From assembly GCA_009692725.1 (NCBI GenBank), contig SHYP01000006.1, forward strand, positions 1 through 64,000: 64,000 nucleotides of DNA, given 5' to 3'. Below the pieces are notes generated by a model, which was not told the origin of the DNA, did no database searches, and worked only from the letters and a program-made list of their open reading frames with translations. Origin of the DNA: Dehalococcoidia bacterium (GTDB lineage: Bacteria; Chloroflexota; Dehalococcoidia; UBA2979). Position numbers and translations under genes: made by a program. Positions within the stretch are counted from its first letter, which is position 1; each line of letters starts with the position of its first letter. This document shows positions 61,421 through 64,000 of this stretch, piece by piece.

Positions 61421-62832
61421 GCGCCGCGCTCGATCCGATCCGCCTGCGCGTGCGGCTCGCGCCACGCGCGCTCGCCGGGGGTGCCCTCGCGCTCGTCGTG
61501 TTCGTCGCGCTGAACGTGGCGATCGCTGCGCTCGTGATCAGCGGCGCGCTCGACGGCGAGTGGTACGACTTCCGCGACCTCGGCCTGGGCGTGCAGCAGC
61601 TGCGTGAATGGCTGGACGAGCAGACCGCGGATCAGCCGGGCTGGCTCACGGACCTGCTGCGAAGCACCACGTGGCTGTCCTACATCGTCACCGCACTGCT
61701 GGGCGCGACGGGCATCCTGAGCTTCGTCGGCGGCGTGCTGCTCGCGCTGATCTGGGTCGAGCGACGCCTGATCGGGCGCATCCAGGTGCGTCGCGGCCCC
61801 AACCGCGTCGGCCCGTTCGGGCTGCTGCAGCCCGTCGCGGACGCGATCAAGCTGATCCAGAAAGAGACGCTCATTCCCGTCGGCGCAGACCGCTTCATGT
61901 TCTTCCTGCCGCCCGTGCTCGTGTTCATCCCCGGTCTGCTGGTGTGGGCGCCGATCCCGTGGGCGCCGCACATGACGTACCTCGACACCAATGTCGGCGC
62001 GCTCTACCTCGTCGCGATCGGCTCGCTGGCGACGCTCGCGATCTTCATGGCCGGCTGGTCGTCCAACAACCACTACGCGCTGCTGGGCGCGATGCGCACC
62101 GTCGCGATGATGATCTCGTACGAGATCCCGCTCGCGCTGTCATTGCTCACGGTCGTCGTGCTCACCGGCACCGCGCGGCTCTCCGCCATCGTCGAGTGGC
62201 AATCGGTGCACAACGTCTGGGTCGGCATGCTGCTGCCGCTCACGTTGTTCACGTTCTTCTTCTCCTCCACAGCCGAGCTGAACCGCACACCGAATGACAT
62301 CGCTGAGGCGGAGTCCGAGATCGTCGCGGGCTTTCACACCGAGTACTCCGGCATGAAATTCGGCCTGTTCTACGCCGTCGAGCTCGGGAACGCCGTCGCG
62401 GTCTCGGCGCTGGTCGCGGCGCTGTTCCTCGGCGGCTGGTCGCTGTTTGGACTGCAGGAGTGGGTGCCGCCGTACCTGGTGTTCGCGGCCAAGGTGAGCG
62501 CGGTCTACTTCGTGCTCGTCTGGCTGCGCGGCACGTTGCCGCGCTTCCGCCTGGACCAGCTGATGGCGTTCGCGTGGAAGTACCTGATCCCGCTCTCCCT
62601 CGTGCAGCTCGCGCTCGTCGCCGTGGAGGCCGCGCTGCTCCGGCGCTGGGAGGGGGAGGGCATCGTCGCGTTCGGTGGGTTCATCCTCGTTAACGGGCTG
62701 TTCACGGTGGTCGCCGTGCGCGGCTGGGCGCGCTTCCTCGGCTACGCGCCAGAGCGCGAGCCGCTGCTGCGCCCCATGCTCACCACCGGCGTCGGCGGTA
62801 TCGAGGCCGCCGAACGCATGCGGACGCGGTAG
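61417..62832 (+). CDS. nuoH: NADH-quinone oxidoreductase subunit H, with N-terminal extension
   Basis: 471 residues from ATG 61417, longer than the usual 320-430. An extra N-terminal membrane helix (ALAGGALALVVFVALNVAI) and a Glu/Trp-rich loop precede the standard part: IWVERRLIGRIQVRRGPNRV, GLLQPVADAIKLIQKE, RTPNDIAEAESEIVAGFHTE and YSGMKFGLFYAVE. NuoH forms the entry to the quinone chamber in the membrane. nuoI, usually next, is missing; nuoJ follows after 11 bases. Confidence 0.95.
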   Translation: MSAALDPIRLRVRLAPRALAGGALALVVFVALNVAIAALVISGALDGEWYDFRDLGLGVQQLREWLDEQTADQPGWLTDLLRSTTWLSYIVTALLGATGILSFVGGVLLALIWVERRLIGRIQVRRGPNRVGPFGLLQPVADAIKLIQKETLIPVGADRFMFFLPPVLVFIPGLLVWAPIPWAPHMTYLDTNVGALYLVAIGSLATLAIFMAGWSSNNHYALLGAMRTVAMMISYEIPLALSLLTVVVLTGTARLSAIVEWQSVHNVWVGMLLPLTLFTFFFSSTAELNRTPNDIAEAESEIVAGFHTEYSGMKFGLFYAVELGNAVAVSALVAALFLGGWSLFGLQEWVPPYLVFAAKVSAVYFVLVWLRGTLPRFRLDQLMAFAWKYLIPLSLVQLALVAVEAALLRRWEGEGIVAFGGFILVNGLFTVVAVRGWARFLGYAPEREPLLRPMLTTGVGGIEAAERMRTR

Positions 62833-62843
62833 GGCAGGGGCGC

Positions 62844-63359
62844 ATGGAATCCACCGGCGTGATCATCGGCTTCTGGGCGCTCGCGGGGCTCACCGTGAGC
62901 AGCGCGGCGCTGGTGTTCGTCGCGCGCAACCTGCTGCACGCAGTGCTCGCGCTCGTGCTGTCGTTCATGGGCATGGCCGGGCTCTTCCTCACGCTCTCGG
63001 CCGACTTCATCGCGATGGCGCAGATCCTCATCTATGCGGGCGCGATCTCCGTGCTGCTCGTGTTCGCGGTGATGCTCACGCCGCTGGCCTCGCGAGACAA
63101 CGGCAACTCGCTGTTCGCGCTGCCGGGGCTCGCCATCGGCGGCGCGTTCGCGCTGCTGCTGATGTTCATCGCGGTCGACGTCGACTGGCCCGAGCTGCGC
63201 GGCGCGGCGCTGGCCGAGCGCGCCTTCGACGACACGATCGCGGCGATTGGCCGCTCACTCATCGATCGCTACGCCTTCGCGTTCCAGCTCGCCTCTGCGC
63301 TGCTGCTCGTCGCGCTGATCGGCGCGATCGCGCTCGTACGGGAAGACAGCGAGCGATGA
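62844..63359 (+). CDS. nuoJ: NADH-quinone oxidoreductase subunit J
   Basis: 171 residues from ATG 62844 with AGGGG upstream. Five membrane helices; the NuoJ/ND6 motif is FIAMAQILIYAGAISVLLVF followed by AVMLTP. Part of the proton-translocating membrane arm. It overlaps nuoK by ATGA. Confidence 0.93.
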   Translation: MESTGVIIGFWALAGLTVSSAALVFVARNLLHAVLALVLSFMGMAGLFLTLSADFIAMAQILIYAGAISVLLVFAVMLTPLASRDNGNSLFALPGLAIGGAFALLLMFIAVDVDWPELRGAALAERAFDDTIAAIGRSLIDRYAFAFQLASALLLVALIGAIALVREDSER

Positions 63360-63688
63360 GCCTCAGCGTCACGCTCGCCCACTATCTCGCGATCTCCGGC
63401 ATCGTCTTCGGCATCGGCATCGCCGTCGCGCTGGCCAAGCGCAACGCTATCGCCGTGCTGATGGGCATCGAGCTGATGCTGAACGCGGCCAACCTCGCGC
63501 TGCTCGCGTTCTCACGCTTCGGCTCGGCGTTCGCGCCCGGCGACGCGCCGCTCGCGGGCCACGTGTTCGTCGTGTTCGTGCTCACCGTCGCCGCCGCCGA
63601 GGCGGCCGTCGCGCTCGCCATGGCAGTGCTCGTGTACCGCCACCGCGAGACCATCGAGCTCGATCGCATCACGCTGATGCGCTGGTAG
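63356..63688 (+). CDS. nuoK: NADH-quinone oxidoreductase subunit K
   Basis: 110 residues from ATG 63356. Three helices with GIGIAVALAKRNAIAVLMGI, the conserved Glu in GIELMLNAANLALLAFSR, and a second Glu in VAAAEAAVALAMAVLVYR, as in NuoK/ND4L. Proton-channel subunit of complex I. Confidence 0.94.
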   Translation: MSLSVTLAHYLAISGIVFGIGIAVALAKRNAIAVLMGIELMLNAANLALLAFSRFGSAFAPGDAPLAGHVFVVFVLTVAAAEAAVALAMAVLVYRHRETIELDRITLMRW

Positions 63689-63711
63689 CGCACGGAAACG
63701 ACGAACACGCG

Positions 63712-63900
63712 ATGTGGGTGAAGTTCATGGAGGTCCCGGACGGTTACGCCGCCACGATCTGGAGGGAGCTCTTCAATACCGAAGCGCTTGCCGTGCGCGT
63801 GGTCCCGCCGCTCGAGCTCGGCGCGATGAGTGAGGCGCGCGAGATCTGGGTGCCGGACGGCAAGACGCACGTGGCGCGCGAAGTGCTGAACAAGATCTGA
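63712..63900 (+). CDS. Small DUF2007-like protein inside the nuo cluster
   Basis: 62 residues from ATG 63712. It reads KFMEVPDGYAATIWRELFN, then ALAVRVVPPLELG and REIWVPDGKTHVAREVLNKI. The A..W..L..E.L.VRV...VP...AREVL pattern resembles DUF2007 proteins (proposed signal-transducing fold). It sits between nuoK and nuoL, its TGA overlapping the ATG of nuoL, so it is made with complex I; a role in assembly or regulation is only a guess. Confidence 0.7.
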   Translation: MWVKFMEVPDGYAATIWRELFNTEALAVRVVPPLELGAMSEAREIWVPDGKTHVAREVLNKI

Positions 63901-64000
63901 TGCCTGAATTCCCCGAAGCCGCCGCCTGGACGATCTACTTCGCGCCGCTGACCGCGTTCGTGGTGGTGGCCGCGCTGCTGCGCGGCCGCCCGCGCGACGC
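63900..64000 (+). CDS. nuoL: NADH-quinone oxidoreductase subunit L, N-terminal fragment
   Basis: The frame starts at ATG 63900 and runs off the window. Its 33 readable residues (MPEFPEAAAWTIYFAPLTAF, then VVVAALLRGRPRDA) give a first membrane helix as expected for the antiporter-like subunit. The identification rests mainly on position after nuoK. Confidence 0.65.
   Translation, partial: MPEFPEAAAWTIYFAPLTAFVVVAALLRGRPRD

Overview
The window is a GC-rich (roughly 70%) bacterial chromosome segment packed with genes on both strands. Gene content points to a Chloroflexota bacterium, perhaps near class Dehalococcoidia: Tat-type family-5 solute-binding lipoproteins, F420-type LLM oxidoreductases, many acyl-CoA enzymes, CdaA/CdaR next to Der, an H+-pyrophosphatase and a peripheral-arm-poor nuo cluster. 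This placement is an inference from gene content only; no rRNA is present. GTG and TTG starts are common, Shine-Dalgarno sites are often GGAGG, and many genes end at GC-rich hairpins without a T-tract.

Layout. 1-2552: truncated 2-oxoacid oxidoreductase (minus), then a plus operon of RAM-domain regulator, methyltransferase and peroxiredoxin. 2639-16108: acyl-CoA catabolism and uptake, with two enoyl-CoA hydratases, two orphan substrate-binding proteins, a 92% identical tandem pair of thiolase-like genes with an OB-fold partner, an LLM oxidoreductase, and a phosphoesterase/HAD pair. 16232-22848: carbonic anhydrase, tRNA-Leu, MscL with a zinc-ribbon tail, a frameshifted secreted glycosidase-like protein, a YceI-domain membrane protein and a PPOX operon. 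23012-29556: cell-envelope genes (amidase, polysaccharide deacetylase, LemA, HtpX, LysM protein, matrixin-like protease). 29920-34118: H+-PPase, LLM oxidoreductase and aldo/keto reductase. 34812-37834: tRNA-Glu and a candidate flavin electron-transfer locus (broken coiled-coil gene, Ala/Pro-rich anchored protein, ApbE, ferric-reductase-like membrane protein).

37939-46564: MFS transporter, small proteins, MBL hydrolase, a third enoyl-CoA hydratase, a canonical parS site, Nudix hydrolase, a third substrate-binding protein and a CaiB/BaiF CoA-transferase. 46612-50963: SDR with a hypothetical partner, the remnant of a LigD-type polymerase/ligase locus, and a multicopper oxidase missing its last copper motif. 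51009-59302: a compact plus-strand operon of housekeeping genes (argF, cdaA, cdaR, der, plsY, gpsA, HEAT, Nudix, GNAT). 59431-64000: nuoA-C-D-H-J-K, a small gene, and the start of nuoL. nuoB and nuoI are absent from their usual places.

A recurring feature is the number of genes broken by single-base length changes in G/C runs (near 18973, 22610, 24985, 28411, 29435, 35663). They may be consensus errors or real decay; raw reads would decide. The most notable observations are the parS site, the missing nuoB/nuoI, the collapsed polymerase-ligase locus, the two in-frame stops in the coiled-coil gene, the truncated multicopper oxidase, and a perfect 42-bp palindrome at 22186-22227.
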